Of a stretch of 64,000 nt of DNA, positions 1-12,575 are shown in pieces; the stretch's first letter is position 1, and each line of letters begins with the position of its first letter. The DNA is taken from positions 186,001 to 250,000 of the forward strand of contig JAWWNJ010000037.1 of NCBI GenBank assembly GCA_037176885.1, read 5' to 3'. A model generated the notes under the pieces. That model ran no database searches and was not told the origin of the DNA. It saw nothing but the letters and a program-made list of their open reading frames with translations. This DNA is from Favolaschia claudopus (taxonomy: Eukaryota; Basidiomycota; Agaricomycetes; Agaricales; Mycenaceae). Made by a program: the position numbers and the translations under genes.

Positions 1-1
1 A

Positions 2-2469
2 TCTAACCGACCGGGGCCGTGGAAACTGTACCCTAAAGCCCCGCCTCCACATTGGCACTGGAAGGAAACCACCGTTGTTAGCTCCGATGGTATGCCATCC
101 ACCGACGAATTTCGGATGGAAGATGTGGAAATTCCTGGCGCTCATCCGTTTACATTCGAAATCGACGACAAGGGCGTCATTCAGGTCTATGACGGTGACG
201 CTAGCGAATCGGAGCCTGTATACGATATTCCCAGCATTCGCGAATATTTCGTGGATCTCGACTACGTGCTTAGTGTCATCTCGGATGGCCCGACAAAAAG
301 TTTTGCCTACCGACGGCTCAAGTATCTGGCCAGCAAATTCACAATGTACTCTCTCCTGAACGAGTTCCAGGAGTTGTCTGATATGAAGGTATGGTTTTAA
401 TTTCAACTCGCTCAGCGGCCTTCTTACCGTTTCACAGCAAGTCCCGCATCGGTACTTCCAACATTTAAATATTATGAGACCACTCTTATGCCTCTGTAGT
501 GACTTCTACAACGTCAGAAAGGTTGATACGCATGTCCACCATTCGAGCAGTATGAATCAGAAACATCTCCTGCGATTCATCAAGTCCAAAATGAAGCGTA
601 GTCCCGATGTTCGTTCTTTTTTTATTCTGTCAGCACTTGCGTTGAATCTCAGAACACCAGGACGTCGTAATCTTCCGTGACGGTGCAGCGCTGACCTTAC
701 AGCAAGTCTTCCAGTCTTTGAAGCTCACCGCATACGATCTGTCCATCGACACTCTCGACATGCACGCGCATTCTGACTCTTTCCACCGTTTCGACAAATT
801 CAACTTGAAGTACAATCCGATCGGAGAATCTCGGCTTCGTGAGATCTTTCTGAAGACGGATAACTACATCAAGGGTCGGTATTTAGCGGAGCTTACCCGA
901 GGTAATTGTTTTATGTATGTTTCGGATCGCCGAGTTTTGATTTTTTTTTTGTTGGTAGAGCTTATGACGGATTTGGAGCAGAGCAAGTATCAGGTCAGTT
1001 GTTTCTGTCTTGGAATAGGTTGGATTCAGTTTCCTTTATTCACCATACCCCTTGAAAGAACTGCGAATGGCGTATCAGTATTTACGGACGCTCGAAAGAT
1101 GAATGGGATAAACTTGCGAAATGGGTCGTCAATAATAAGGTTTACTCGCACAATGTGCGATGGCTTATACAGATCCCTCGACTATACGATATCTATAAGG
1201 CAAGCGGGTCGGTCAATACTTTCCAGGATATCATCACCAGTGCGTCTCGAATCGTTCAAAATTGTCTCGATGTATTCAAATAGTCATTTAGACGTCTTCG
1301 TGCCCTTGTTTGAGGTGACAAAAGATCCGCGTACTCACCCCGAGCTGCATGTATTTCTGCAACGGGTGATTGGATTTGACACTGTCGACGATGAGTCCAA
1401 GACGGAACGGCGTATATATAAAAAATATCCGTACCCGCGCGTCTGGGACACGAAGGAATCGCCGCCGTATTCTTACTGGTTCGTGAACGACTAATTCCGC
1501 GGGTCACGCTACTCAATCATCCACAGGGTTTACTACATGTTTGCGAACATGGCGAGTCTCAATAATTGGAGACAGGCGAGAGGGTTCAGTGAGTCTCGAC
1601 CGTTACTTTCCTTCCATGGCTAGTTGATATGTGGGCAGATACATTCGTACTACGCCCTCATGCTGGCGAAGCAGGCGATACTGATCATCTCACGTCTGCG
1701 TTTTTGACTTCGCATTCCATATCGCATGGGATCCTGTTGCGGAAAGTGCCGGCGCTGCAATATCTGTTCTATTTGAAGCAGATCGGTATTGCGATGAGCC
1801 CTTTGAGTAACAACGCGCTGTTCCTCGCTTATGAACGGAACCCGCTTCCTGATTTCTTCCACACTGGACTCAATGTTAGTTTGAGTACGGACGATCCGTT
1901 GCAGTTTCATTTTACCAAGGTGTGTTTGGTGCTGGGATTGTCTTCCGAGATGCTTGTTGAACGGGATCCAAGGAACCGCTGTTGGAAGAGTATAGTGTTG
2001 CGGCGCATGTAAGTTTCTTGCTATGTTACGCGTGAGAGCGACTGATCGTAACGATTTCTGAATTAGATCTACAAGTTCCCGCAAAGCTCGTTGGCAGAGC
2101 TTGCGCGGAATTCAGTGATACAAAGTGGGTTTGAGATGGAGCTCAAATGTCATTGGTTGGGCCACAAGTGGTTCCTACCTGGCGCAGCGGGAAACGACAT
2201 TCACAAGGTATGTTTCCTTCATTCCGTCTCTAACAAGCACCCAAAATATTTCCAACCCCCGCTAATTCGCTCTATGATAGACAAACGTGCCGAATATACG
2301 TCTTGCATATCGCCACCAGACCTTGGTGGAGGAGCTGAACATGATCAATGCAAAGACGGCGACGTCGTCGTCGACGCTGAACAGTCCACAGCCCCGGAGC
2401 GCGATGTTGCCGACTGCAGAGGCGCTCGCGGCGCGGGCTATGGCGCCGACGAAGTACACTGTTTGTTAG
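2..2469 (+). CDS. AMD1: AMP deaminase, 5'-partial
   Basis: Deaminates AMP to IMP in the cytosolic purine nucleotide cycle. The frame is open to the left edge, so the N-terminus lies outside the window. The spliced product shows the metal-binding motif [19 protein letters not shown] near 505-580, then [36 protein letters not shown] and [19 protein letters not shown], all in the order expected for eukaryotic AMP deaminase. About eight short introns interrupt it. The C-terminal exon ends at TAG 2467-2469 after a low-complexity Ser/Thr/Ala tail. The catalytic half looks intact. The usual RPHCGEAGD cysteine is Ala here. Identification is firm; individual splice sites are by eye. Confidence 0.95.
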
Positions 2470-2665
2470 TTCGATGTACATAGATTTGATTCTTGTCGTC
2501 TTGTATTCGCCTAGAGCTTTTGTTCTGGGAACGGTTCAATGAGGCGGTTTAATTTTGGTTTCGATTTACGTTCGTGCCGATGCCGGCGGCTTAGGCGCTA
2601 AGCTCGCTAAACGTGGACAAGGCGAGGCGCCCACGGCTGTCTTGCCTTGCACCACCATCTACGAC

Positions 2666-3462
2666 ATGTACATCCCTGGCGTTGGACTGACGGGCTTCTC
2701 CACTACCGGTAGGTCTTCAACCCAATAACTTGAAATAAGTGAAATGAGTCAAACCTGATGCTCTTCTTTCGCCAGGCTGGTTGTTAGCCGAATATCCTGT
2801 GGACGGTTAGTTCTGGCTCACTCCTGTGCTGCATCGTCCTGATTGAACCTAGAGGACTACTATACGACTATCGTCCGCTGGCTTTCGCAAGCCTGGACAG
2901 CAGTTGTTGCGTTTGTGAAAGAGAATTTTGACGCCAGCGTGAAATTTATCAAGGAAAATTTCCCGGCGGTTCTCGCATGGCTCAACGGTGCCTTTGAGTA
3001 CCTCTCTCAACCAAGTGCGTTGATTTGAGGAGCTGCATATTCTTTAATTCATTGGAACTTCTTCAGTCAAGGGGCACCCACACGCGAGCCTGATCATTTC
3101 AGCGTTCATTTTCCTCGGCCCTCAAATTCTGCTCCTCCCTCTCATCATCCTCCATGCCGTGTTCATTCTTATCTTCGCTGCAATCGGATTCGGAGCCAGA
3201 GGCATCGTCGGAGGTTCGTCTTGCAACCTACTTATTCCTTGTGTTGAATTTGAGATTTGTTTTTTCAGGTTCCCCGGCGGCGCAGTATCAGGCTCTATAT
3301 TACGGAGGGAACACGCCTGCTGGCTCGCTTTTTGCCATCTTTCAGTCCATTGGTATGAAGTATCATGCCGTGACGTTGAGCCATTGGATCTTGGCTTGCA
3401 TCAGGTTGCTCGCAGGCGGGATATTCGTCTACGTTGCGGTCGGGTTGATTCATGGGTGGTGA
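2666..3462 (+). CDS. IFI6/IFI27 (ISG12)-like small membrane protein
   Basis: Small hydrophobic protein of the interferon-inducible 6-16/ISG12 family, which is known in fungi as well as animals. Four introns are inferred. After a short N-terminus (MYIPGVGLTGFS) there is an amphipathic stretch (VKENFDASVKFIKENFPAVL), a hydrophobic segment (LIISAFIFLGPQILLLPLII), then the family signature: FGARGIVGGSPAAQYQ followed by GNTPAGSLFAIFQSIGM and a last membrane segment ending LIHGW. The Gly-rich GxxAGSLFAxxQSxG core is the recognition feature. ISG12 relatives are mitochondrial or ER membrane proteins; location here is inferred only. The ATG at 2666 was chosen because the first exon joins in frame (GFSTTG/WLLAEYPVD); an upstream start is possible. 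Confidence 0.75.
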
Positions 3463-4499
3463 AGGTTCACGAGATTAGATACAATAAGTAGTAAGTCTAC
3501 TGGTAATCATGGGCCTATGACTTTACGTTTAATTCAGCGAACTTGTGAGCTAAGAAGAATTGAAGCGTCTGTCTAGAGAGACTAGACTTTACGCACGATG
3601 CACTGTAAGGCTTTCTCGTCCATATTCAGGCCGTATAAGATGTCTTGTTACATCCGTTGCAGGAAAATTACGATGCTCTCATGTTTAGGTCCACCAAAAA
3701 AATTAACAACATCCCTAGTACCTACAGGTGTCAGCCAAGAACAGGCAAACTGGCACTGGCAGTGCCCTTGCAGTGCCCGATATCTTGGAGTAAGTACTTA
3801 TCGAATCTGCCAATCGAAACATCCCGAAATAAGTTCGGAAAATACTACCACCATATTGAAAAGCTGGATTTAGCGATGGACTAAGACTCTAAGACTCAGA
3901 GTTCGTTTTGAACATGTTGATGTCAGTCACGTGTAGCCTTCCATTTACGGACAAGCCGATTATGCCCGACATTCGCACGTTTGAGACTCTCTCACATTTT
4001 TTTCTCCGTTGTGCGACATATCGCCCGCTCTGGCTCCGTCGGATTTACTGCAGCTGCCCTCACCGCTGGCTGCGGTGATACTACCGTTTGTGAGCAGTTG
4101 CCGCTGCTCAGGCTTCATCACTGCCAAGGTTCCGTTCGCCCCCGGATCATCGCACTCATTCAGCCGAGCTTTCCACCTCGCGAACCGTATGGAACTGATA
4201 TGGCAGACTTGCACAAGCCTGTATATTACTAGCGATGGTGCTGGTCACTTTGTGGGGTCTAACGACTACGGCGACAGCATGTTCTTCCATTCAACCTGAA
4301 TCCGTTCTGGGATAGCCGTGCACCTCCACCAATGAAGTATCGCTTGTTTTCGTCATGAGGTTCCGGCTCGAGATCATGGGAAGAGAAGACCCACCTGCAT
4401 CATCTCCATAAATGTCCTCAACAGCGCACGTTCTGGCTTAAATACTGCGGGGCCTCTGTGCTCTAAGTCCGCCCCTTGCAACTCACAACTTGCGCGTAC
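3463..4499. other. Intergenic, no gene seen
   Basis: About 1 kb between the IFI6-like gene and the DUF2235 gene. It contains only short open frames on both strands without recognisable motifs or convincing splice partners. The last about 80 bases include an upstream AATACTGCGG and a pyrimidine-rich stretch and presumably hold the DUF2235 promoter. Confidence 0.5.
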
Positions 4500-6271
4500 A
4501 TGGACGTCACATCGGAGTCGGAGGCAACAACCGTGCCCGAAGCCACTGGGGGCGCCCGCACACTCGTTGTGTGTTTTGATGGGACAATGGAGGAGTATGA
4601 CGGAGACGTACGAGGTCGCATGCCACTCTTAATTTGATTCAGTTCTGAAATGCGGGAATTAGAATACGAACGCCGTCAAGCTCTTCGCTTTGCTGAAGAA
4701 GGACGATTGGAGGGAGCAACTATGCTATTATCAAGTACTTCACACAGATCACTTTCGCTAATGGGTCCTGATCGTTTCTATAGCCAGGCATAGGGACCTA
4801 TGTAACGCCAGGCGCGGTCTCTCCAATACTGGAATGGGGAGCAAAGCTTTTGGATTCGGCCTTCGCTATGTACGTTCAGCCAATTTGTCGTGTTTCGGGG
4901 GTCTCAACCAGGGTTCTCAGCTTCCTGAAAGACCACGTCATGGAGGGTTACAAGTGACATCCTGCCACTCGTTTATTCATTTCTGGAATTAAAGCCCTAC
5001 GGCAGATTTCTCATGAACAATTATCACGCGGGGGACAGGATCTGTATTTTTGGTAAGTAAATCATGTCGCTGTGCGTGTTGAGTTTCCTGATTCTCCTCA
5101 TCCAGGGTTTTCCAGAGGATCCTACATTGCGAGGGCTCTCGCAGGAATGCTTCATAAAGTGAGCATGTGTCTTGACTGTCGGTTTGGTGTATATCAATCA
5201 ACTACATAGGTTGGTCTTCTGCCGCGGGATAATACAGAGCAGGTCCCCTTTGCTTTCAAGATGTACGAGAAGACGAGCGAGTCTGGGATCCAGCTGGCTG
5301 CTGGCTACAAGCAAACCTTCTGTCAGAACGTCGAAGTGGAATTCCTGGGAGTTTGGTGCGCTCCATATTTTCGTTGCCTGCCTTTCGGATACTCACGATC
5401 CTGGGAATGGGAAAACAGGGAGACCGTGGCGAGCGTCGGAATCATCATGTGTCGATCACTGCCATACACCACGGGCAATGCGTCCGTCAAGACTTTCCGC
5501 CATGCTGTCTCACTTGACGAGGTTAATTTTGTTCAATCTTGCCGTCAGCCATTTTTATCTCAACTTCGATTTAGCATCGCGTTCGGTTCGAGCCGTATTT
5601 GTTGGAGCCCAAGGCGGACGCACAGTCTGGATACGCAACCGATACTTTGGAAGTCTGGTTTAGCGGATGCCATGAAGGTTCGCGCTTACGTATCTTAAAC
5701 GCACACTCACTTAATGCAATATCTGTGCAGACGTTGGCGGGGGCGCGGTCACAAACGACACTCCCCACAGCCTCTCAGACATCACCCTCCGTTGGATGGT
5801 CCGCCAAATCGTCTCCTCAGGCTGCGGCATTCAATTCGACCCAGCGGCTCTCAAGCGTGCTTCCATCTCCCTCACCTTTGATGACTCGCCGACAATTATC
5901 TCGCCTGAGGAACGGCCTGTAGACGACGCTGATTCATCTCAGCCGCTGCACGACAACTTGGCTGGGTTTTCGAAGTGGAAGCTGCTCGAGATCTTTCCGC
6001 TCACGTGGACGAGGCAGGATGTGCAGGGCGGGAGGCATACGAAGTTTGGGTTCGTGCTGAGTTTGACTGGTTTCGTTTTGCTGGACCATGATATGATGCA
6101 TCTAATGATTTTAATTTTGGGTTCGCTAGGCTTCATCTAGGACGAAGCCGCCAGATTGTAGACCCGAAGCCGAATTTCCACTATACGGTCAAGGAACGTA
6201 TGGAGAATCCGGCTCTGAAGTATAAGCCGAAGGCGAAGTGGGTGCCTGGGTCTGAGGTGTATGTTGAGTAA
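4500..6271 (+). CDS. DUF2235 alpha/beta-hydrolase (Tle1-like)
   Basis: Member of the DUF2235 family, related to the catalytic domain of bacterial T6SS Tle1 phospholipases and abundant in basidiomycetes. The product opens with LVVCFDGTMEEYDGDNTNAV (the family's FDGT motif). It continues through HVMEGYKFLMNNYHAGD to the nucleophile elbow GFSRGSYIARALAGMLHKVG (Ser in GxSxG), then VEFLGVWDTVASVG and FSGCHEDVGGGAVTNDTPHS with the late Asp/His region. About ten introns are needed. The intron before FLMNNY ends at cggcag near 4999, which alone keeps the frame. C-terminal region reads WVPGSEVYVE and stops at 6271. No signal peptide is seen, so a cytosolic enzyme is likely. Substrate is unknown. Confidence 0.88.
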
Positions 6272-6527
6272 GGGGATTTGAATTCGGACTGGAATGATTG
6301 CACTGGAAGGATTTTTGTAGCAAGGACATTCACGTATACCCACTCTACCTACTCGTGCTTGGAGAATATGCCAGATAGTTAGTTGTCCGTTTGGATCAGC
6401 GTGTAATTTGAGACATACATATCTACATGAATCTGCTTCAGCGAGTTTGGTTCATTTGCAAGCAACGCGATTACATTTGAGAGGGACAGAGTACATGATT
6501 GTCAGAAAAGATATTTAGGTCGTGGAT

Positions 6528-8959
6528 TCAGACAGCCACCCCAACGCGATAAAAGTCTGGCGTGAAGGCAGATGGGTTTGACAGAGTGATGGTGTTTGTC
6601 TTCCCAGCTTTGAATCCTGGGAGAGAGACCAAATACCCAGACAACAATATATCCCAGCTCTAAAGTTGACCAACCCATCCGTCAAATGTCATCTCAGTCC
6701 TTAAATGAAACAACAACCCACCTGAGCCGAAATGGGCATCTGCACCTGCACACCCGTCCCCCCATTTACACTAACAAGCGTATTGCGGCAATTCGAACAA
6801 GCGGTATTCGAGAACGTGACATCCCCGTTGATATAGTCGAACGACAGAAGCTTGGTACCGCCTGAAGCGCCGCCGTCGACGTTGGAGAGCGTCAAGGTCC
6901 CGCCGTTTCCGACGAATCCGACGACGGTGATGCTTGAGTTGACTGCGCGGGTGGTGGCGCCGCCTGCGAGGGTGCCGGAGGCGGCGGGGTAGAAGGTGAA
7001 TGTCGGGGTCGGTGCGGCGATGCCGTTTGTGAGTTTGAGGACCATTGAGCCGTGGGCGGAGACGGTTTGGGTGATGCTGCCGAAAGAAAATGAATATAAA
7101 TTTGTTGCTTAAGGTTCGGAAAGCTAGAGTTGGATCACTTACGAAGTTGTCACTTTCCCGAGAGACGTGCCAGTGATCAAGTCTGTAGCCGTCGCAGACG
7201 AGAAACCCACATCGGCCAGGTTGAAGGTAAGAGATCGAGATGAGCTTTGCCAGTTGATCACGACTAAGGGAAACGAGGTTAGCAAATCTCTGGGAATTCT
7301 CCCTGAACGACGTACGTGCGACTGTGGATCCGTCCGACAAAGGACCGCTCCAAATGTCATGGTCGTTGGTGTAACGTCGTTTGAACGCGATAGATTTACC
7401 GAGCGCGTCTTGCTGAATATATAACTCTTGAGGGTCTCAGGCAAGGTACGAGGAAAAGAGGCTCGTACGTTCAGGGAAATGATACGCGTGTTTTTGAGGA
7501 TGTTCAAAGTTTGGGTAGACGCCTTGGTCAAATCAGTGGAGATGATGAGCGGCGATTTAGTGGCGGCCCAGAACGCAAAGTGGGTCTGTTGTTCAGCGGT
7601 TGTTAATCCAGAATTTCCGACCTCGAGCATATCGAGGTCGTTGAATCCTCCGGGACTTGGATTCTCATGTCAGTTCATTTGCGCTGTGAAGAAGAACGAG
7701 GATATTTACGCAGCGAATCCAGTGATAGGAACGACTTGGTTCATAATCCGGAAAATATTGTCCCAGGTGTTCGGCGGGCCGATGTCATTTCTAGTGAAAC
7801 CTGTAAGGGAGAAATCGACGAGAGACAACATTCGGAACGAAGACGAACGAGATTCTCCAGGAATTGGCTACGGAGCCCCCGGGCCAACGCGCGGGATCTT
7901 GAACACCCCATTCGCATGCCGAGAAGAGAATAGGACGGCCAGCAGCGGCTAAGGCATCTCTCATTGTGGTGAAATGGTCCTGGAAATCCGCCTCAGTGAT
8001 TGAGTTTCTGTTATAGGACCATCAACTTTACTTTGATCTGGAGGAGGCCCAAAGGTTGAGTATTTGACTCTTTTAAAATAAAAGCAACCGTACCGAAATC
8101 GGAGGGTCGAAATCGACAAAGTCGGTGCTGTTGACGGCGAAACAGTTGTCCACCTAAGCACAGGTCAGGTTGGAGGTTATTACCGAGGGAATTGGGAAGC
8201 TACCTTGACATAATCTAAACGAGCGGTTGGTTTTCAACACAACTTCAAAGGGGATGCGAAAGAGCTGGTATCAACATACCTGCACCCCAGCTCGCATAGC
8301 TCGCCACGTCCGATGTCTCGTGGCCGAGGGACCCAATGAAGTGAGCTGTGCCTCCCACAGTATCACAAGCAAATACACCTCTGGGTATGTGATGAATAGA
8401 GGGATAGGTGAGTTATGTATATCAAAGGGAGCTGAGGGACCCACAGATCGGTATAAACGCCGAATTTGAGTCCTAGATTATGTACAAATGTGGCCAGGGC
8501 GGGCACTCCTGCAGGTAACTGCAAAGTGTGAGCAGTATCACGACATAATGAATAAGAATGCAACACTTACGGTCTTGTTGCTCCACTGAAACTTCCCGGC
8601 AGAGTCTCTTGAGGTGGCTTGCCATCCGCAATCGCTGGAGCCAATCCAGTTAATGGTCCTGCTCTAAGACGGGAATAGGAAGGCTTACAGATTGATGTAC
8701 TGGTATCCAACGGCAAGAAGACCGAGGCTCACAACACTTTGAGCTTGTGTGTGATACATGGCTTCCGTTGTGGAGCATCTGTGAACATAAGAGTGTTTCT
8801 GGACCCGCAGAAAATATCCTGCTTTGAGACTTACGCAAATGCGTTGTACGGATTCCACCCCATAGCCGGCTTGACTCCGACTCCATTATTCAATGCAGCC
8901 ACAACACATGGAAATGCAAGAGAGACCAAAGCCTTGAGAAGTTTCCACTGGGAGGGCAT
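6528..8959 (-). CDS. Secreted GH27 alpha-galactosidase
   Basis: Glycoside hydrolase family 27, releasing alpha-linked galactose. The start at 8959 gives a signal peptide (MPSQWKLLKALVSLAFPCVV) followed by the family N-terminus KPAMGWNPYNAFA. Further landmarks are LGLKFGVYTDL, the nucleophile region GADYVKVDNC, FSACEWGVQDPARWPG, DIGPPNTWDNIFRIM and the long GFNDLDMLEVGNSGLT segment with TAEQQTHFAFWAATKSPLII. A C-terminal beta-domain follows (LSNVDGGASGGTKLLSF). The last exon (6528-6659) is needed: reading on past 6722 stops at once, while splicing adds SWDILLSGYLVSLPGF and ends RVGVAV. About a dozen introns. Catalytic residues look intact. It is divergently transcribed from MDE1. Confidence 0.92.
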
Positions 8960-9427
8960 AGTAGATACAATGAGAGCGAGAGGATATGAACGCCAGGGGG
9001 GCATTCAGCTTCCAGGGACGACGGCCCGCCCGTTCGGCGCGTATCCCACCAAGCAGAACACATGGGCTGCCCGCCTCAAGGTCGTGTAGCCGCAGGAACT
9101 GCTCCGGGCGAGAGAGAAGCTTGAAATGGAGTCACGGGAGCTTGTAACTTGAAGGTTTCTGTTGATCGCTCTTATTCCGGAAGCAAAGACGAAGAGATCA
9201 GAAGTTTAACTAGCTGTCAAGAATTCAGGCAAATATTTCTCGAGTTCTCCACGACGCTCTCCCCGAGAACGAGGGAGAGCCTGAGGGAAAGGAAGGTCGG
9301 TGTCACGCGTGACCCGACGCGTCAAATTCGTTGCCGTAAAACACCGATCCGGATCACGTCATAGATTCCGGACAACCACTTTTGTTCCGTACCTTCACAA
9401 TCGATTGGCAAGTTTCGTTCACGAAGA
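8960..9427. promoter_or_regulatory. Divergent promoter region, GH27 / MDE1
   Basis: A 468-base gap between two genes pointing away from each other, so it must contain both promoters. No clear TATA box is seen on either side. CGCGTGACCCGACGCGTC near 9306 is a short imperfect palindrome. No coding potential is recognised. Confidence 0.55.
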
Positions 9428-10537
9428 ATGTCTTCAAGTGATTCAGATGCTCTGGTCTTCTCCGATGACCCTCTTCACGTACGTATGGCGAACATGGAGC
9501 CCGGATTCTTTCGAATAAGACACTTTACTAGCCAGCAAATCTCATTCCCGAACTCTGTCGCAATTTTTATCAGGTTGGTATCACTGTTCAGCGTCTCGTA
9601 ACGCCGCTACATATCACCTGAAGCTCGGGTGGGTCACTGGAACTGGCGGAGGTATCAGCATACGCGTAGGGCAAGTCAATTCATCTTCGTCGTCGATCCT
9701 TGTGAGACTCAGCTGTCGAGCAGGGACAAGGTCTACATAGCTCCCTCTGGAGTGCAAAAGGAACGGATTCTTCCCATACATATATTCGTCCTGCCATATC
9801 CACAAGTGGCGCCATCTCCGCATACCGACCGCGTCTTCCTGCGCCGTCCTTCGCTCAATCTCAAAGAATCGGCTTGCACGCCGCTCTTCTGGAATGCGTT
9901 TGAATTGCGCGAGGCTGGGAGCTGCATTCATACGCATTCGCAAAATGCGGTTATGGCTACATTGCTGTGGCCCGGGAAGGAATTCACTATCTCTCATCAA
10001 GTGCGTCGTTCCGTCATTTTGTTGCTATCTCGCGTGATGAATGATTTTCTATGTGTATTATTTAGGAGGTGAGCATCTCGATAAATCTTGTTTTCAGGCT
10101 GTATCCGACGACTTTTGCTCTTCGATGCAGATGATAAAAGGCGTGCGGGTTGGAGGCGTCGCCCGCGCCCTCTCATATCTCGATACCCTCGTGGTGCCTA
10201 TAATCGAGAATACGCCGAATGAAGAAGATCTCAAGGACAGTATGGCGGAGGCCATGAAAGCGTATCCCGATGCAGCGGGGATTCTCGTGCGGCGACACGG
10301 TGTATACGTGTGGGGTTAGTACCAGGTTTACTCCCTCCGAGCCGTGCATACATTTATTTTATTTTGATGTGTAGGTGCTGACTGGGAAAAGGCCAAAACA
10401 CAGGCTGAAGTTCGTGTTATAATTTCATTGACTCAGCGCTTCCTCGATTTACTATATCATCTCAGTGCCTTGACTACTTGTTCGAAATTGGGGTCAAAAT
10501 GAGCCAGGCTGGAATTGCTACGGTCGTATCGTCGTGA
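9428..10537 (+). CDS. MDE1: Methylthioribulose-1-phosphate dehydratase
   Basis: Class II aldolase-fold, Zn-dependent dehydratase of the methionine salvage pathway (fungal Mde1, animal APIP). The start gives [17 protein letters not shown]. The spliced protein then reads [58 protein letters not shown], the metal-binding [46 protein letters not shown] and [19 protein letters not shown], ending in [11 protein letters not shown]. The two HTH histidines and the later RRHG histidine expected for metal binding are present. About six introns; the one before MIKGVRV is longer (about 130 nt). Cytosolic by family. Confidence 0.93.
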
Positions 10538-11056
10538 ACATTCTGTTTGGTACCGGTCTTTGAACCAGATGATTTGGCTGTATGTGCTGACAAAAATTGG
10601 TCTATCGTTGATCAGCGTTAGGATTTTTACCGAGGGCCAGAACTCCGAATTGTTTATTTGAAATTCCAGAGTTCACTCGTTTGCTGCATGACGAGTGCAA
10701 TCTGACAACCACATCCGGCTCATTCCGGGCTAAAATGCCGCCGTCACATCGAGTCACATCGGTCACGTGTGTGGTAGCTCTTCCAGGGCGAAAATTGCGA
10801 GTAAGAAGTTTTCGACCATTCATCCATCTGAAAGGCGAGAGAGAATTCGGAAACTGTGGTGCAGCATTCGTAGAGCTACAGCGCTCTGCAGCCACGACCA
10901 ACATGTCGCGTGATTGTCACAATCTGTGACTCATCGTCACCACTCTCCCAATTGACTTCGCCCAAGCAACCGACCTTCATCCAATCTTCCCCTCCTTTGC
11001 CCTCTCCATCCTCCTCTTCGTCCTCCACTTGACCCCCGCAGCCTCGGGAAGTCTCA
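10538..11056. other. Intergenic; pyrimidine-rich leader of MAPKK
   Basis: 519 bases with no gene recognised. The final about 100 bases (10950-11056) are strongly pyrimidine-rich on the plus strand (repeated CCTC/TCC), typical of a highly expressed fungal promoter or 5' leader for the kinase gene downstream. Confidence 0.4.
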
Positions 11057-12575
11057 ATGGCGACCCCCATCCGAAAAAAGCGCAATTTCAAGGCGTTGCA
11101 GCTCACGACGCCTGAGCTTCCCCCAACACCACCGCCTGAACCAGAGCCAGTCGCCGTTCGCCAGGCCCCGGTGGCAGGTGGAGCGCCCGGTGGGAAGCGG
11201 AGACCACCCCCGATGACGCTGAAGGCACCCAAGCTACCGTCCACCACGAGTGCCCCAGTAGACGATTCGTTGTCGCCGGGTGGAGGTACCACCCCGAACA
11301 CCGCCGCCTCTCCTGCTATCAACAAGCGTAATACCTACCATACCACTCTTTCGAATACGCTGGCCAGCCTGGACATGAATGCCGATATCAAACTCGATCT
11401 GCGGAACGAGGATCTGAAGGAGTTGCGGGAGTTGGGGCAGGGCAACGGCGGGAGCGTGAAGTTGGTTGAGCATATACCGACGGGGAAGATCATGGCGAAG
11501 AAGGTGCGTGTCTGCCCTGTGTCTCTGAAGCAGTCTCTTATCCCGCACACTAGATTGTGCTTATCGACGCCAAACCCGCCGTTCGCAAGCAGATCCTCCG
11601 CGAGCTGCAGATCATGCACGACTGCAATTCGAAGTATATCATCTCCTTCTGGGGCGCTTACCTCGCCGAACCCAATATCTGTATTTGCATGGAGGCCATG
11701 GACAAGGGCTCGTTCGACGGTATCTACAAGAAGACCGGCGCCATCGACATCGACATTGTCGGCAAGGTCGCGCTTGCTGTGCTTGAGGGCCTGACCTATC
11801 TGTACGACAAGCACCGTATCATTCACCGCGATATCAAGCCGTCGAATATTCTCTGCAATTCAGCGGGGGAGATTAAGATCTGCGATTTCGGTGTTTCGGG
11901 CGAACTTATCAACTCGATAGCTGATACATTTGTGGGCACGTCGACGTACATGAGTGTATGTGTTTTTTTCTCCCTCTCCAAGTTCATTGGTTGAATATCC
12001 GCAGCCGGAACGTATACAAGGCGCCCAATACACCGTCAAATCGGACGTCTGGTCCCTCGGCGTATCCCTCATCGAGCTCGCCCTCGGCCGCTTCCCCTTC
12101 TCCGAATCGCTCTCAGACGACTCCGACCTCTCCGACCTTGAAGGCACACTCTCTCCCGCGCGTCCGGGGTCGATGAACTCGCTTGCCTCGCTTGGCTTGC
12201 CGCCTCCGCGGAAGCGCAACAGCGCAGCTGCGAAGAAGGATAAGCGGAAGAGCAAGGGGGTGAGTTTGCAGGGTGGGGGGATGACGATGAGTATTTTGGA
12301 GCTGTTGCAGCATATTGTGAATGAGCCGGCGCCGAAGTTGACTCCTGAGGGACGGTTCCCGGAGCAGGCGGAGGCGTTTGTGGATAGTTGTTTGTTGAAG
12401 GATCCGGACCAGAGGAAGTCGCCGAAGGAGTTGTTGGTGCGTTTGCGTTTTCTTTCTTCTTTGGTTTGTTGTTTGGAATGACATGGGTTGACCTTCATAT
12501 GTGTAGAACGATGAGTGGATAATTTACTCGAGGACGTCGGACGTTGATTTGCAAGCTTGGACTAGCACGTTTTGA
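11057..12575 (+). CDS. MAP kinase kinase, Ste7/Fuz7-like
   Basis: Dual-specificity MAPK kinase. A Pro-rich N-terminal region precedes [20 protein letters not shown] (glycine loop), the catalytic lysine in [29 protein letters not shown], the activation loop [20 protein letters not shown] (Ser and Thr at the SxxxT positions) and [21 protein letters not shown] Ser/Pro/Lys-rich insertion of about 60 residues ([14 protein letters not shown] through KDKRKSKG) sits in the C-lobe before the last helices, as in fungal pheromone-type MAPKKs. Three introns, the last just before [14 protein letters not shown]; stop at 12573-12575. By family this acts in the mating/filamentation MAPK cascade. Assignment to Fuz7/Byr1/Ste7 rather than Pbs2 or Mkk1 rests on the activation loop and is probable. 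Confidence 0.92.
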
